Positions 1 to 8,950 of a stretch of 64,000 nt of DNA are shown here, one piece after another. Source of the stretch: Pseudodesulfovibrio hydrargyri (lineage in GTDB: Bacteria > Desulfobacterota > Desulfovibrionia > Desulfovibrionales > Desulfovibrionaceae); the NCBI RefSeq assembly GCF_001874525.1, contig NZ_LKAQ01000001.1, positions 248,001-312,000 of the forward strand. Direction: 5' to 3'. A program made the position numbers and the translations under genes. Under the pieces are notes generated by a model. The model made no database searches, had not been told where the DNA came from, and saw nothing but the letters and a program-made list of their open reading frames with translations. How positions within the stretch are numbered: the first letter of the stretch is position 1; the number at the start of each line of letters is the position of its first letter.

Positions 1-1351
1 CGCCGGACAGCCCCTTGACCTTGCGCTCGAAATACGGCTCGCCAAGCAGGAACAGGCCGAGCACGCTCATGACCTGCTCCTCGGTCAGCCCCGGGCTGGA
101 CAGCCGCCGGATCTCGCCGATGACCGAGTTGTCCAGGTTGAGGATCTCGTGCTGGTGCTGGCTGAAATAGCCCATCTCGGTGCCCGGGCCGATCTTGACG
201 TGCCCGGCGGACGGCGTCAGCGATCCGGCCAGGAGCTTGAGCAGGGTCGACTTGCCCGCGCCGTTGGGTGCGACCACGGCCACCTTCTTGCCCCGGAAGA
301 GCTGGAAGTTGAGGGCGGGCCAGACCGAACGGCCACCCTCGTAATGAAATTCGAGGTCCACCACGGACACCGGGACCTTGTCGCCCCGCTTGGGCTCGGG
401 CAGGCGGAAGTTCAGGCTCCGGCCCCGGTGATGGGCGGCCTGGACCTGCTTGATCTGGTTGAGCTCCTGTTCGAGCTTCTCCACCTTCTTGAGCTTGCTC
501 TGGGCCTGGGCCGCCTTGCGCGCCTTCACCCTAAACTTGTTGATGTACTTGTATTCGTTGTCGATCCTGGCCGACAGCTTGTCCGCTTCCTTGCGCCGCT
601 GCTCCCGGTTCTCCTCGTCCCAGACCAGGAACTCGTCAAAGGAGCCCTTGCGCAGCAGCGGCTTGGCCCCGCCCAGGAAAAGCACATGGGTGCCCACGCG
701 GTTCAGAAAGACGCGGTCGTGGACCACGAAGGCGAGGGTGCCCCGAAAATTGAGCAGATAGTCCTCCAGCCACTCCACGGCCTCCAGGTCGAGGTGGTTG
801 GTGGGCTCGTCGAGCAAAAGCACGTCAGCGCCCTGCAACAGGACCCTGCCGAGCTTGGCCCGCTCGCGCCAGCCGCCGGACAGCTCGCCGATGCGCTTGA
901 GCAGGTCGCCTTCCGCAAAGCCCAGGCCGGTCAGGATGGCCCGTGCCTTGTGGTCCGGGTTGTAGCCGTAACGCTGTTCGAACTCCGCCTGGCGGTGGGA
1001 CAGTTGCTCGATGCGCGCGTTGTCCCCTTCGCGCACGGCCTTTTCCCACGCTTCCCAGAACTCGTTCCAGGAAGGCAGCGCGGACAGGACCCAGGCCAGG
1101 AGCTGCTGCTCCAGGACCTCGCCGGTCATCTCCTGGGCCACGTAGCCCACGCGGGCTCCCTTGGTCACCGTGACCTGGCCGCCGTCGGGTTCGACCTCCC
1201 CGGCCAGGACCTTGAGCAGCGTACTCTTGCCGCAGCCGTTGGGGCCGGTCAGGGCCAGGCGCATGCCCGGCGAAACCTCGAAGGCCACGTCGGAAAAGAT
1301 CGGCTCGCCGCCGTAGGATTTTTCAAGACTCTGTACTGTGATGCGCGACAT
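1..1351 (-). CDS. ABC-F family ATPase, 3' end outside window
   Basis: This is a soluble ABC-F protein: two ATP-binding cassettes in one chain and no membrane segments, the family that acts on ribosomes in translation or antibiotic protection. About 450 residues are visible from MSRITVQSLEKSYGG. Cassette 1 has Walker A GPNGCGKST, signature LSGGWRERAKL and Walker B LLLDEPTNHLD. A charged, Lys/Glu-rich linker follows, then cassette 2 with Walker A APNGAGKST. The reading stops just after the second signature (KGLSG), so only the last part of the protein is missing. It is transcribed away from the GIY-YIG gene. Which ABC-F subfamily it belongs to (Uup, YheS or other) cannot be settled from the visible part. 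Confidence 0.9.
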   Translation of the reverse strand, partial: MSRITVQSLEKSYGGEPIFSDVAFEVSPGMRLALTGPNGCGKSTLLKVLAGEVEPDGGQVTVTKGARVGYVAQEMTGEVLEQQLLAWVLSALPSWNEFWEAWEKAVREGDNARIEQLSHRQAEFEQRYGYNPDHKARAILTGLGFAEGDLLKRIGELSGGWRERAKLGRVLLQGADVLLLDEPTNHLDLEAVEWLEDYLLNFRGTLAFVVHDRVFLNRVGTHVLFLGGAKPLLRKGSFDEFLVWDEENREQRRKEADKLSARIDNEYKYINKFRVKARKAAQAQSKLKKVEKLEQELNQIKQVQAAHHRGRSLNFRLPEPKRGDKVPVSVVDLEFHYEGGRSVWPALNFQLFRGKKVAVVAPNGAGKSTLLKLLAGSLTPSAGHVKIGPGTEMGYFSQHQHEILNLDNSVIGEIRRLSSPGLTEEQVMSVLGLFLLGEPYFERKVKGLSG

Positions 1352-1451
1352 ATAATAATGGACCTTTTGCGTTTGCGGATGAGAGATATAATGCGTGAAG
1401 CGGATTGGCAACTGTTTTGACCGCGCGCGGTCCGACGGGTACACTGCCGCC

Positions 1452-1727
1452 ATGCGAATATGGTACGTCTACCTGCTCCGCTGCGCGGACAACAGCCTCT
1501 ACTGCGGCATCACCAACGACCTGGACCGGCGGATCAGGGCGCACAACGCCGGGACCGCCTCCAAGTACACCCGGACGCGTCTACCGGTGGCCCTGGCGGC
1601 CAGCGTTGAGGTGGACGGCAAGAGCGCGGCCCTGAAACTGGAACTGGCCGTCAAGAAACTGCCCGCAGGGCGAAAGATCGAGCGGCTCATGAACCATTCG
1701 CAGACAGGACAAATCACCACCGGGTGA
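1452..1727 (+). CDS. GIY-YIG domain protein (YhbQ/UPF0213-like)
   Basis: A small single-domain GIY-YIG protein of 91 residues. The start chosen gives MRIWYVYLLRCADNSLYCGIT, where WYVYLL and YCGIT are the two halves of the GIY-YIG signature; an upstream in-frame ATG at 1395 would add 19 residues with no family resemblance. The downstream NAGTASKYTRTRLP stretch is typical of UPF0213-type proteins. Stand-alone members are nuclease-fold proteins with poorly defined roles, possibly in DNA repair or structure-specific cleavage. It is divergent from the ABC-F gene with about 100 bases between them. No strong ribosome binding site is visible. Confidence 0.85.
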   Translation: MRIWYVYLLRCADNSLYCGITNDLDRRIRAHNAGTASKYTRTRLPVALAASVEVDGKSAALKLELAVKKLPAGRKIERLMNHSQTGQITTG

Positions 1728-1829
1728 CCGGCCGGAGAAAACCGCGTCTCCTTGCCAACCGCCCTGTTTCCACGTACCTTTTTCGCGACCCGAGGCCCCG
1801 CCCGAACCCGACAACCCACAGACACCCCA

Positions 1830-2078
1830 ATGCTGGAAGTCAGTACCGTATATCTTCTCCTGACCATGTTCGGGTTCGTGCTCGTGGGGGTCATCGTCAT
1901 CCACCATCACAACAGCTCGGACATGATTCGGCGCAAGCGCAACGAGGTCCGGCGGCTGACCGTGCACCTTGAAGCCAAGAACTCGGTCCTCGAGGAGCAT
2001 ATCGCCGAACTCAAGAACAAGGTGGGCGAACTCGACGAACAGATAGGCATCATGGAACAGCGGGCGCATTCAAGATGA
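1830..2078 (+). CDS. Small membrane-anchored coiled-coil protein
   Basis: I do not recognise a named family. The start at MLEVSTVYLLL gives 82 residues: one N-terminal membrane segment (residues 5-22, LLLTMFGFVLVGVIVI) and then a charged heptad-like region (residues 33-78) that should form a coiled coil. An upstream in-frame ATG at 1752 would add a Pro/Arg-rich stretch with no membrane character. It overlaps the next gene by ATGA, and that gene has the same design (one anchor plus a coiled coil), so the two probably form a translationally coupled pair and may hetero-associate, like phage-shock or cell-division helper pairs. The function is unknown. Confidence 0.65.
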   Translation: MLEVSTVYLLLTMFGFVLVGVIVIHHHNSSDMIRRKRNEVRRLTVHLEAKNSVLEEHIAELKNKVGELDEQIGIMEQRAHSR

Positions 2079-2530
2079 CCTTCAGCATGCTCTTCGGCCT
2101 GTTTCTGGCCCTCTTCTTCATAGCCTTCCGGATGATCTCCAAATACCGGTACGCGACCATGAGCGAGCTCAAGAACCGGCAGAACGAGCTCGAAACGAGG
2201 CATCAGTCCCTGCGCGACCAGAAGCGGGACCTGGAGCGGGACTTGGTCTCCAAGGAACAGACCCTGGCCACCCTGCGCAGCTCCCAGGGCGACATTCGGG
2301 GCATCACCGTGGCCGACCTGGAAGCGGTCGAATCGGACGAAAACGAAAAGGTCGGGCGCTACCTGCTGAACAAGGGCAAGATCACCAGGGAACAGCACGA
2401 GCGGGCGCTGAAGAAAATGGATATCCTCAAGATGGACTACATCGGCGTGTGCATGGCGCTCGGTTTCATCGATCTGGAGACCGGGAACCAGGCGAAAAAG
2501 GCGGGCAAGCTCAGCACCCCCTCGCTCTGA
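2075..2530 (+). CDS. Membrane-anchored coiled-coil protein with conserved C-terminal module
   Basis: 151 residues, not assigned to a named family. Residues 4-19 form a membrane anchor (SMLFGLFLALFFIAF). Residues 28-75 are a charged coiled coil. Residues 90-150 form a compact tail with GRYLLNKGKITREQHERAL and LGFIDLETGNQA, reminiscent of the short helical modules near GspE/PilB N-termini that read as 'low-numbered degree of readiness' motifs, though that likeness is only an impression. It overlaps the preceding anchor/coiled-coil gene by ATGA and should be co-translated with it. A terminator-like hairpin follows. Confidence 0.65.
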   Translation: MTFSMLFGLFLALFFIAFRMISKYRYATMSELKNRQNELETRHQSLRDQKRDLERDLVSKEQTLATLRSSQGDIRGITVADLEAVESDENEKVGRYLLNKGKITREQHERALKKMDILKMDYIGVCMALGFIDLETGNQAKKAGKLSTPSL

Positions 2531-2550
2531 CCCTCTTTCCACACGCAATA

Positions 2551-2585
2551 GAAAGGGCCGCGTCGCCAAGCGACACGGCCCCTGT
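2551..2585 (-). terminator. Hairpin between convergent genes, terminator of leuB
   Basis: GGGCCG-c-GTCGC, loop caa, GCGAC-a-CGGCCC forms a strong stem at 2555-2581. On the minus strand it is followed by CTTTCTATT, a moderate U tract, so it should end the leu transcript. It may also serve the plus-strand gene ending at 2530. Confidence 0.7.
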
Positions 2586-2604
2586 TCGCACTCTTTCGAT
2601 CGAA

Positions 2605-3672
2605 CTACATGTTCGCCAGCACGGCGTCGGCCATGGCGGTGCAGCCAACGGCCTTGCCGCCTTCCTGGACGATGTCGCCGGTCCGGTAGCCCTGCTCCAG
2701 GGTCTTTTCCACGGCCCGCTCGATGCAGTCGGCCTCCTCGCCCATGTCGAAGGCGTGGCGCAGCATCATGGACACGGACAGGATGGTCGCCAGGGGGTTG
2801 GCCAGGTCCTTGCCCGCGATGTCCGGGGCCGAACCATGGATGGGCTCGAACAGGCCGGGGTTGCCAGCGCCCAGGCTCGCCGACGGCAGCATGCCGATGG
2901 AGCCGGTGATGGCCGCGGCCTCGTCGGACAGGATGTCGCCGAACAGGTTGCCGGTGACGACCACGTCGAACTGGGACGGATCGCGGACCAGTTGCATGGC
3001 CGCGTTGTCCACGTACAGGTGGGACAATTCGATGTCCTGGTAGTTCTTGTGCTCGTCGATGACGATTTCGCGCCACACGCGGGACACGTCCAGCACGTTG
3101 GCCTTGTCCACGGAGCAGACGCGGCCGGAGCGCTTGCGGGCGGCCTCGAAGGCCACCTTGGCGATGCGCCGGATCTCGTGCTCGAAATAGGCCATGGTGT
3201 TGAAGCCGAAACGCTCGCCGTCCTTCTCGCCGTCATAGCGCGGCTCGCCGAAGTAGATGCCGCCGGTCAGCTCGCGCACGACCATGACGTCCAGGCCGCG
3301 GGCCACGATGTCCGGGCGCAGGTAGCAGGCGTCGGCCAGTTCCTTGAACAGCCGGGCCGGACGCAGGTTGGCGAACAGCCCGAGCTCCTTGCGGATGCCG
3401 AGCAGCCCCTTTTCCGGGCGGATGGCCGGGTCGATGGTGTCCCACTGGGGACCGCCCACCGCGCCCAGCAGCACGGCGTCCGCCTTCCGGCACTTGGCCA
3501 CGGTATCGGCGGGCAGAGGCACGCCTTCCGCGTCGATGGCGCAACCGCCGATCAACGCCTCGGTCGTCTCGAAACCACGGCCGAACTTGTCGCCCACCTT
3601 GTCCAGAACCCGCAGGGCCTGGGCCACGATCTCCGGACCGATCCCGTCACCGGGCAATACACAAATCTTCAT
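2605..3672 (-). CDS. leuB: 3-isopropylmalate dehydrogenase
   Basis: Catalyses the NAD-dependent oxidation and decarboxylation of 3-isopropylmalate in leucine synthesis; cytosolic dimer. The start [14 protein letters not shown] is preceded by an AGGAGAG ribosome binding site. A longer reading frame runs upstream through the repeat element but is not coding. The family signature [14 protein letters not shown] and the substrate-loop Arg residues ([10 protein letters not shown]) are present. The 355-residue length is normal. It is the last gene of the psd-pssA-leuA-leuC-leuD-leuB block, but a composite palindrome of about 270 bases separates it from leuD, so its expression may depend on read-through or a separate promoter. 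Confidence 0.97.
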   Translation of the reverse strand: MKICVLPGDGIGPEIVAQALRVLDKVGDKFGRGFETTEALIGGCAIDAEGVPLPADTVAKCRKADAVLLGAVGGPQWDTIDPAIRPEKGLLGIRKELGLFANLRPARLFKELADACYLRPDIVARGLDVMVVRELTGGIYFGEPRYDGEKDGERFGFNTMAYFEHEIRRIAKVAFEAARKRSGRVCSVDKANVLDVSRVWREIVIDEHKNYQDIELSHLYVDNAAMQLVRDPSQFDVVVTGNLFGDILSDEAAAITGSIGMLPSASLGAGNPGLFEPIHGSAPDIAGKDLANPLATILSVSMMLRHAFDMGEEADCIERAVEKTLEQGYRTGDIVQEGGKAVGCTAMADAVLANM

Positions 3673-3688
3673 TACTCTCTCCTGTTGT

Positions 3689-3960
3689 GATGCCTCCGGC
3701 GGGCCTACCGGCGGTCGCCTTCGGCGGGACCAGGGAACCTTTTGAAAAAGGTTCCCTGGACTCTCCAAAACTTTTTGTCGCGCCTTCGGCGGGGCCGTTG
3801 GAGCGTACAATCAATGCCATTATCAAATTTCCGTTCCCCTACCCGCGAAGCGGCGCCAAAAAGTTTGGGAAAAGGAGGGGATGGGGGCCCGGGGGAAGGG
3901 GAGGAAAGAGCCATTTTTAAAGGGTTTTTCCTCCCCTTCCCCCGCCCGCCGAAGGCCTTC
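3689..3960. repeat. Composite palindromic intergenic repeat, copy 1
   Basis: Two hairpin arms face each other. The left arm starts GATGCCTCCGGCGG, contains the inverted repeat CCAGGGAACC...GGTTCCCTGG (3730-3759), then CTCCAAAACTTTTTGTCGC. A spacer of about 55 bases follows. The right arm starts GAAGCGGCGCCAAAAAGTTTGGG and contains a perfect 17-base stem GGGGGAAGGGGAGGAAA (3891-3907, pairing with 3927-3943), ending next to the leuD stop. The same plan recurs at 10816-11131 and 14911-15251. The reading frames across it are low-complexity artefacts. This copy lies inside the leu gene block, between leuD and leuB. Confidence 0.85.
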
Positions 3961-4452
3961 TTAGGCCAGTTTTTTCTTGGCGTACTCGACCAGTCCGCCC
4001 GCGTTGAGGATTTCCTGCATGAACGGGGGGACCGGGGCGGCCTGCACGGTCGCACCGGTGGTCAGGTTGTTGATGACGCCGGAGGCGGTGTCCACTTCGA
4101 TCTGATCGGTGTCGCTGAACTTGTCGATATCGTCGCCGATCTCGAGCAGGACCAACCCCATGTTGAAGCCGTTGCGGTAGAAGATGCGCGCGAAGCTGTG
4201 GGCCAGGACCACGGGAATGCCCGCGCCCAGGATGGAAATGGGCGCGTGCTCGCGGGACGAGCCGCAGCCGAAGTTCACGCCGCCGACCATGACGTCGTTT
4301 TCCTTGACGCGCTTGACCCATCCGGCCTCCAGGCCCTCCATGCAGTTGGCGCCCAGTTCCTTGGCGTCGGTGGTCACCAGGAAGCGGGCCGGGATGATGG
4401 CGTCCGTATCGATATGGTCGCCCACTTTGTGAGCGGTTCCGGTTACTTTCAT
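3961..4452 (-). CDS. leuD: 3-isopropylmalate dehydratase small subunit
   Basis: Small swivelling-domain subunit of isopropylmalate isomerase, which with LeuC interconverts 2- and 3-isopropylmalate. The 163-residue size matches the short prokaryotic/archaeal-type LeuD. Motifs seen are [12 protein letters not shown] near the N-terminus and [15 protein letters not shown], the conserved substrate-contact loop. GTAGGAGGGTGCAATAATG supplies a strong ribosome binding site. It starts 12 bases after leuC, so the two subunits are co-translated. The stop codon abuts the palindromic repeat. Confidence 0.97.
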   Translation of the reverse strand: MKVTGTAHKVGDHIDTDAIIPARFLVTTDAKELGANCMEGLEAGWVKRVKENDVMVGGVNFGCGSSREHAPISILGAGIPVVLAHSFARIFYRNGFNMGLVLLEIGDDIDKFSDTDQIEVDTASGVINNLTTGATVQAAPVPPFMQEILNAGGLVEYAKKKLA

Positions 4453-4464
4453 TATTGCACCCTC

Positions 4465-5724
4465 CTACAGCTTGGCGGGGTTGATGATCTCGCCGGCCAC
4501 GGCGGAGGCGGCGGCCACGGCGGGGTTGGACAGGAAGACCTCGGACTCCAGGGAGCCCATGCGGCCCTTGAAGTTCCGGTTGGTGGTGGAGATGGCGCGC
4601 TCGCCGCCCGCCAGGATGCCCATGTGGCCGCCCAGACAGGGGCCGCAGGTGGGCGGGCCCACGATACAGCCCGCGTCCATGAATATCTCCATCAGCCCTT
4701 CCTGCATGCACGCCTTCCAGATGGACGGGGTGGCGGGCAGGATGATGCAGCGCACCTTGGGATCGACCTTGCGGCCCTTGAGCACTTCGGCGGCCTCACG
4801 CATGTCCTCGATGCGGCCGTTGGTGCAGGAGCCGATGACGGCCTGGTGGATCTTGAGCCCGGCGGTCTCGTCCACGGGCTTGACGTTGTCGGGCAGGTGC
4901 GGACAGGCCACCTGGGGGGCCATGCCGGTGACGTCGATGTCGACCACCCGCTCGTACACGGCGTCGGCGTCCGGGGTCATCAGCTCGCCGCCTTTGAACC
5001 CGGCTTTGGACGAGTAGTCCAAGGTCTTTTGGTCCACCGGGAACAGGCCGACCTTGCCGCCCGCCTCGATGGCCATGTTGGCGATGGTCATGCGGCCCTC
5101 GATGGTCATGTTGTCGACCACTTCTCCGCCGTATTCGAGCGCCTTGTACAACGCGCCGGACACGCCGAGAATACCGATCTGGTTGAGCACGAAGTCCTTT
5201 GCGCCGACGTACTTGCCGGGGGTGCCGGTCAGGTTCACGCGGATGGTCGGCGGAACCTTGAACCAGGTCTCGCCCAGCGCCATGCCCGCGCCGACGTCGG
5301 TGGAGCCCATGCCCGTGGCGAACGCGCCCAGGCCGCCGTACGTGCAGGTGTGGGAGTCCGCGCCGATGACCACGTAACCGGGGCCGACGATGCCCTTCTC
5401 GGGCAGCAGCGCGTGCTCCACGCCGACCTCGCCGCACTCGTAGTAATGGGTCACGCCCATTTCCTCGGCAAAGTCGCGGACCACCTTGACCTGCTCGGCG
5501 GAGTCGATGTCCTTGTTCGGGGTGAAGTGGTCGCAGACCAGGGAAATCTTGTCCCGGTCAAAGACTTTCTTCGCGCCCATGGCCTTGAAGGACTTGATCG
5601 CCAGGGGGGCGGTGATGTCGTTGGCAAGGACCATGTCCACCTTGCACTGGACGATCTGCCCCGCGCCGGTAACCTGCTCGTCCGTGTGGTTCTGCAGAAT
5701 CTTTTCAGCTAAGGTCTGACCCAT
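4465..5724 (-). CDS. leuC: 3-isopropylmalate dehydratase large subunit
   Basis: Large [4Fe-4S] subunit of isopropylmalate isomerase, aconitase superfamily. The 419-residue length is the short LeuC type found with separate LeuD subunits. Cluster-ligand regions are visible: GSCTNG around residue 300 and PTCGPCLGG around residue 360. The N-terminal GADSHTCTYGG is the usual active-site strand. The ribosome binding site GGAGAAATAGACA precedes ATG. It lies 4 bases after leuA and 12 before leuD, a tight operon. Confidence 0.97.
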   Translation of the reverse strand: MGQTLAEKILQNHTDEQVTGAGQIVQCKVDMVLANDITAPLAIKSFKAMGAKKVFDRDKISLVCDHFTPNKDIDSAEQVKVVRDFAEEMGVTHYYECGEVGVEHALLPEKGIVGPGYVVIGADSHTCTYGGLGAFATGMGSTDVGAGMALGETWFKVPPTIRVNLTGTPGKYVGAKDFVLNQIGILGVSGALYKALEYGGEVVDNMTIEGRMTIANMAIEAGGKVGLFPVDQKTLDYSSKAGFKGGELMTPDADAVYERVVDIDVTGMAPQVACPHLPDNVKPVDETAGLKIHQAVIGSCTNGRIEDMREAAEVLKGRKVDPKVRCIILPATPSIWKACMQEGLMEIFMDAGCIVGPPTCGPCLGGHMGILAGGERAISTTNRNFKGRMGSLESEVFLSNPAVAAASAVAGEIINPAKL

Positions 5725-5728
5725 TTGT

Positions 5729-7261
5729 CTATTTCTCCTCTTTCGCTTTTTCCAAGCGGTTCAATGCGTTGACCATGGCCAAGGCGCTGGCCTTGACCAC
5801 ATCGCCGTCGTTGGCGCGGCCCACGGCCTTGACGCCGTCGTGCTCGATGCGCACGGCGACGCCGGCCAGGGCGTCGGAGCCTTCGGTCACGGCGTTGACC
5901 GTATAACTTTCAAGTTTCGGGGAAACGCCCACCAATGAGTAGATGGAGTGGAACACGGCGTCAATGGAACCTTCGCCGAAATTGCTGGTCCGCTTGACCT
6001 CGGCCTCGCCCTCGGCACCGAATTCCATGACCGTGGCCGCGTGCGGCGGCACGTCGCCGGTGCCGGAGAACACGGACATGTCCACCAACCGGAAGCGGTC
6101 CTTGCGGCGGTACACCGACTCCAGGATGAGCGCCTCCACGTCCTCGTCGAACACCTGCTCCTTCTTGTCGGCCAAATCCTTGACCGCCTTGAAGAGCACG
6201 TTGACCTGGTCCTCGTCCAGGCTGTAGCCCAGCTCCTCGGCCTTTTTGCGCACGGCGTGGGAGCCGGAGTGCTTGCCGATGACGATCTCGTTGTTGGTCA
6301 GGCCGATGGAGGCCGGAGTCATGATCTCGTATGTCAGCCGGTTCTTGAGCACGCCGTCCTGGTGCACACCGGACTCGTGGGCAAAGGCGTTGGCCCCGAC
6401 AATGGCCTTGTTCGGCGGGATGGGCATGCCGATGATCTGGGACAGGCGGCGGCAGGACGGGAAGATCTGCTCGGTGACGATGCCTGTCTCGACCCCGTAC
6501 AGTTCCTTGCGGGTGTTCAGGGCCATGACCACATCCTCGAGCGCCGCGTTGCCCGCGCGCTCGCCGATGCCGAGCACGGTGCACTCCACTTGGCGCGCGC
6601 CCGCCCTGATCGCGGCCAGGGAGTTGGCCACGGCCGACCCCAGGTCGTTGTGGCAATGGACCGAGATGACCGCCTTGTCCACGTTGCTCACGTTGTCCAT
6701 GAGGTATTTGACCATGTCGTAGTATTCAAAGGGCTGGGTGTAGCCCACGGTGTCCGGGACGTTGACCACGTTGGCCCCGGCCTCGATGGCGGTCTCGCAA
6801 ACCTTGACCAGGAAATCCCAGTCCGAGCGCGAGGCGTCCTCGGCCGAGAATTCCACGTTCTCTGTGTATTGCCGGGCATGGCGGACAGCCTTGTCGATCA
6901 TGACGATGACCTCGTCACCGGTCTTGCCCAGCTTGTGCTTCATGTGGATTTCGCTGGTGGCAAGGAAGACGTGGATACGCGGATGCCTGGCCTCCTTGAT
7001 GGCTTCCCAGCAGCGGTCGATGTCGCCGGTCACGGCGCGGCACAGCCCCGCGATCTGCGGTTTCTCGACGGCCGCCGCAATGGCCTGGACCGCTTCGAAG
7101 TCGCCCTGGCTGGCGATGGGAAAGCCCGCCTCGATGATGTCCACGCCCAGGGTCTCCAGCTGGCGGGCCATGCGGATCTTCTCGTCCAGGTTCATGGTCG
7201 CGCCGGGAGACTGTTCGCCGTCACGCAAGGTGGTGTCGAATACATACACTCTTTCTGCCAT
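5729..7261 (-). CDS. leuA: 2-isopropylmalate synthase
   Basis: Condenses acetyl-CoA with 2-oxoisovalerate, the first committed step of leucine synthesis. MAERVYVFDTTLRDGEQSPG starts the TIM-barrel catalytic domain; metal-site HCHNDLG lies near residue 200; a C-terminal LeuA allosteric domain (about residues 355-505) implies leucine feedback inhibition. At 510 residues it is the usual bacterial length. The start at 7261 is chosen because GGAGGATACC immediately precedes it; the in-frame ATG four codons upstream overlaps that ribosome binding site. Gene order and spacing place it ahead of leuC-leuD in one transcript, after pssA. Confidence 0.97.
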   Translation of the reverse strand: MAERVYVFDTTLRDGEQSPGATMNLDEKIRMARQLETLGVDIIEAGFPIASQGDFEAVQAIAAAVEKPQIAGLCRAVTGDIDRCWEAIKEARHPRIHVFLATSEIHMKHKLGKTGDEVIVMIDKAVRHARQYTENVEFSAEDASRSDWDFLVKVCETAIEAGANVVNVPDTVGYTQPFEYYDMVKYLMDNVSNVDKAVISVHCHNDLGSAVANSLAAIRAGARQVECTVLGIGERAGNAALEDVVMALNTRKELYGVETGIVTEQIFPSCRRLSQIIGMPIPPNKAIVGANAFAHESGVHQDGVLKNRLTYEIMTPASIGLTNNEIVIGKHSGSHAVRKKAEELGYSLDEDQVNVLFKAVKDLADKKEQVFDEDVEALILESVYRRKDRFRLVDMSVFSGTGDVPPHAATVMEFGAEGEAEVKRTSNFGEGSIDAVFHSIYSLVGVSPKLESYTVNAVTEGSDALAGVAVRIEHDGVKAVGRANDGDVVKASALAMVNALNRLEKAKEEK

Positions 7262-7400
7262 GGTATCCTCCAAAATGGTTCCCCGTGTGGGGGTATGTTC
7301 TAAATGTTTGACAAACGGTATGCAACCGCCAAACGCAAAACCCGCGCGGGCAGCGTGGCGATCAGGGTCAGTACGACGTACTAATATGGGATGAGGAGAG

Positions 7401-8168
7401 CTAGCCTAGCTCTTTCTTGGAGCTGTCCCGTAGTAGTCGCTTGCTTCTGCGGGATAGTAGGAAAAGGGTGTAGAGCGGACCGGAAACGAGGTAGCCCAGG
7501 AAAAAGACGAACCCGAGCACCTTGGGCCGGGACGCGATGAGCGAGAAGATCAGGATCGCGGTCACCATCCAGCTGAAGGGATGGGCTTTGAATGCGCTGA
7601 TTTCCTTGAAGGAATAGAAGCGGATGGTGCTGACCATGAAGAAGGACAACACGTAGACCAGGACCAATGTGCCCACCGAGATCACGGAGTGCAGGTATTC
7701 CTGCGGCACGTAGTCGGTGAAGAGCACCAGAGTGGCCAGGGTGCAGGCCGCCGCCGGGATGGGCAGGCCCACGAAATGCTTCTTGGAGGTGGTCGCCGCC
7801 TGGACGTTGAACCGGGCGAGGCGCAGGGCTCCGCAGGCCATGAACAGGAAGGCGGCCATCAGGCCGAGACGGCCGAAGTCGTGCAACAGCCAGAGATAGG
7901 ACATGACCGCCGGGACCACGCCGAAGGCGACCAGATCGGCCAGGGAGTCGAGCTGGACGCCGAATTCGCTCTGCGTGTTGGTGATCCGCGCCACCTTGCC
8001 GTCCAGACCGTCGAACACGCAACTCGCCAGGATGCACAGGGCGCAGGAGGCGATGTCCCCCTGGATGGCCCAGGTCAGTCCCAGAAAGCCGGTAAACAGG
8101 CTGGCCGTGGTCAGCAGGTTCGGCAGGAGGTAGACACTCTTATGTCGCGGCAAATCTTCCTCAAACAT
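7401..8168 (-). CDS. pssA: CDP-diacylglycerol-serine O-phosphatidyltransferase
   Basis: Integral membrane enzyme making phosphatidylserine from CDP-diacylglycerol and serine. The CDP-alcohol phosphotransferase signature DG-x2-AR-x8-G-x3-D-x3-D is intact (DGKVARITNTQ ... GVQLDSLAD, about residues 55-80). Several hydrophobic helices follow, ending in a basic tail. 255 residues, type II (Bacillus/proteobacterial) form. It lies 27 bases after psd, whose product decarboxylates phosphatidylserine, so the two genes form the phosphatidylethanolamine pathway. About 140 bases separate it from leuA. Confidence 0.95.
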   Translation of the reverse strand: MFEEDLPRHKSVYLLPNLLTTASLFTGFLGLTWAIQGDIASCALCILASCVFDGLDGKVARITNTQSEFGVQLDSLADLVAFGVVPAVMSYLWLLHDFGRLGLMAAFLFMACGALRLARFNVQAATTSKKHFVGLPIPAAACTLATLVLFTDYVPQEYLHSVISVGTLVLVYVLSFFMVSTIRFYSFKEISAFKAHPFSWMVTAILIFSLIASRPKVLGFVFFLGYLVSGPLYTLFLLSRRSKRLLRDSSKKELG

Positions 8169-8195
8169 GGCGATCAGTTACTTGCATTCTCCGGA

Positions 8196-8843
8196 TCAGG
8201 CGGGACGTTTTTCCGCCAGGACCGTCTCGCCGGCGACGGTCTTTTGACCGACGCTGACAGTTGGTACATAGCCATCCGGAATGTAAAGGTCAACTCTTGA
8301 GCCGAACTTAATCAAACCATACCGCTCGCCGCGCTTGAGTTTGTCGCCCGGTTCGGCCCAGCAGACGATGCGCCGGGCGATGAGGCCCGCGATCTGGACC
8401 ATGGTGAACCGCTGGTTGCCTTTGCCGGTGACGACCACGATGTTGCGCTCGTTGTCCTCGCTGGCCTTGTCGAAGGAGGCGTTGAAGAACTTGCCCGGGA
8501 TGTAGCGGATCGTCTCGACCTTGCCGCTGACCGGCATGCGGTTCACGTGCACGTTGAAGACGTTCATGAAGATGGCGATGTACTGGCGGGAATCCCCGGT
8601 CACGGGGTCCACGGCCCGGCCGACCTTGATGACCTTGCCGTCCGCCGGGGCGGAAACGGCCTCGGCGTCCTCCGGGCCGACCCGTTCGGGGTCGCGGAAG
8701 AAATGCCCGATGAAGGCGGTGGCGACGAGGCCGAGAACAGCCACGGGCCAGCAGCCGATGATGGCGAAGATCAGGGTGGTGAATGCCGCGATGACGATGT
8801 AGGGCAGCCCTTCCAGGGCGACGCCGACGGACGGTTTCAACAT
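8196..8843 (-). CDS. psd: Phosphatidylserine decarboxylase, short (archaeal-type) form
   Basis: Pyruvoyl-dependent membrane enzyme turning phosphatidylserine into phosphatidylethanolamine. The start MLKPSVGVALEGLP (215 residues) has AAGGAG upstream; an in-frame ATG 21 codons earlier gives a basic extension without support. Two N-terminal hydrophobic segments (residues 13-50) precede the catalytic domain with NVHVNRMPVSG. The self-cleavage Gly-Ser lies in IKFGSRVDLY near the C-terminus, the form used by the short PSD-A type rather than LGST. It is the first gene of the psd-pssA-leu block. Confidence 0.95.
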   Translation of the reverse strand: MLKPSVGVALEGLPYIVIAAFTTLIFAIIGCWPVAVLGLVATAFIGHFFRDPERVGPEDAEAVSAPADGKVIKVGRAVDPVTGDSRQYIAIFMNVFNVHVNRMPVSGKVETIRYIPGKFFNASFDKASEDNERNIVVVTGKGNQRFTMVQIAGLIARRIVCWAEPGDKLKRGERYGLIKFGSRVDLYIPDGYVPTVSVGQKTVAGETVLAEKRPA

Positions 8844-8950
8844 GGCGCGTCGAGCTCCTTTTCTGCTAAGTTTCCGCTCCTTACCCTTGGCTCCCCCAAA
8901 CCGCAAGTTTGTTTTTTACAATATATTCGGCGCAAGGTATACCCCGGGTC

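Noticed and set aside
1752..1829. Start of the small coiled-coil gene at 1752
   Set aside because: The extra 26 residues are Arg/Pro/Thr-rich and would precede the membrane anchor; the ATG at 1830 gives a normal anchored protein.
3687..4055. Long open frames across the composite repeat between leuD and leuB, with Arg/Pro/Lys-rich products
   Set aside because: They run through palindromic GC/AT-skewed repeats on both strands and have no ribosome binding site or family likeness; they are repeat artefacts, not genes.
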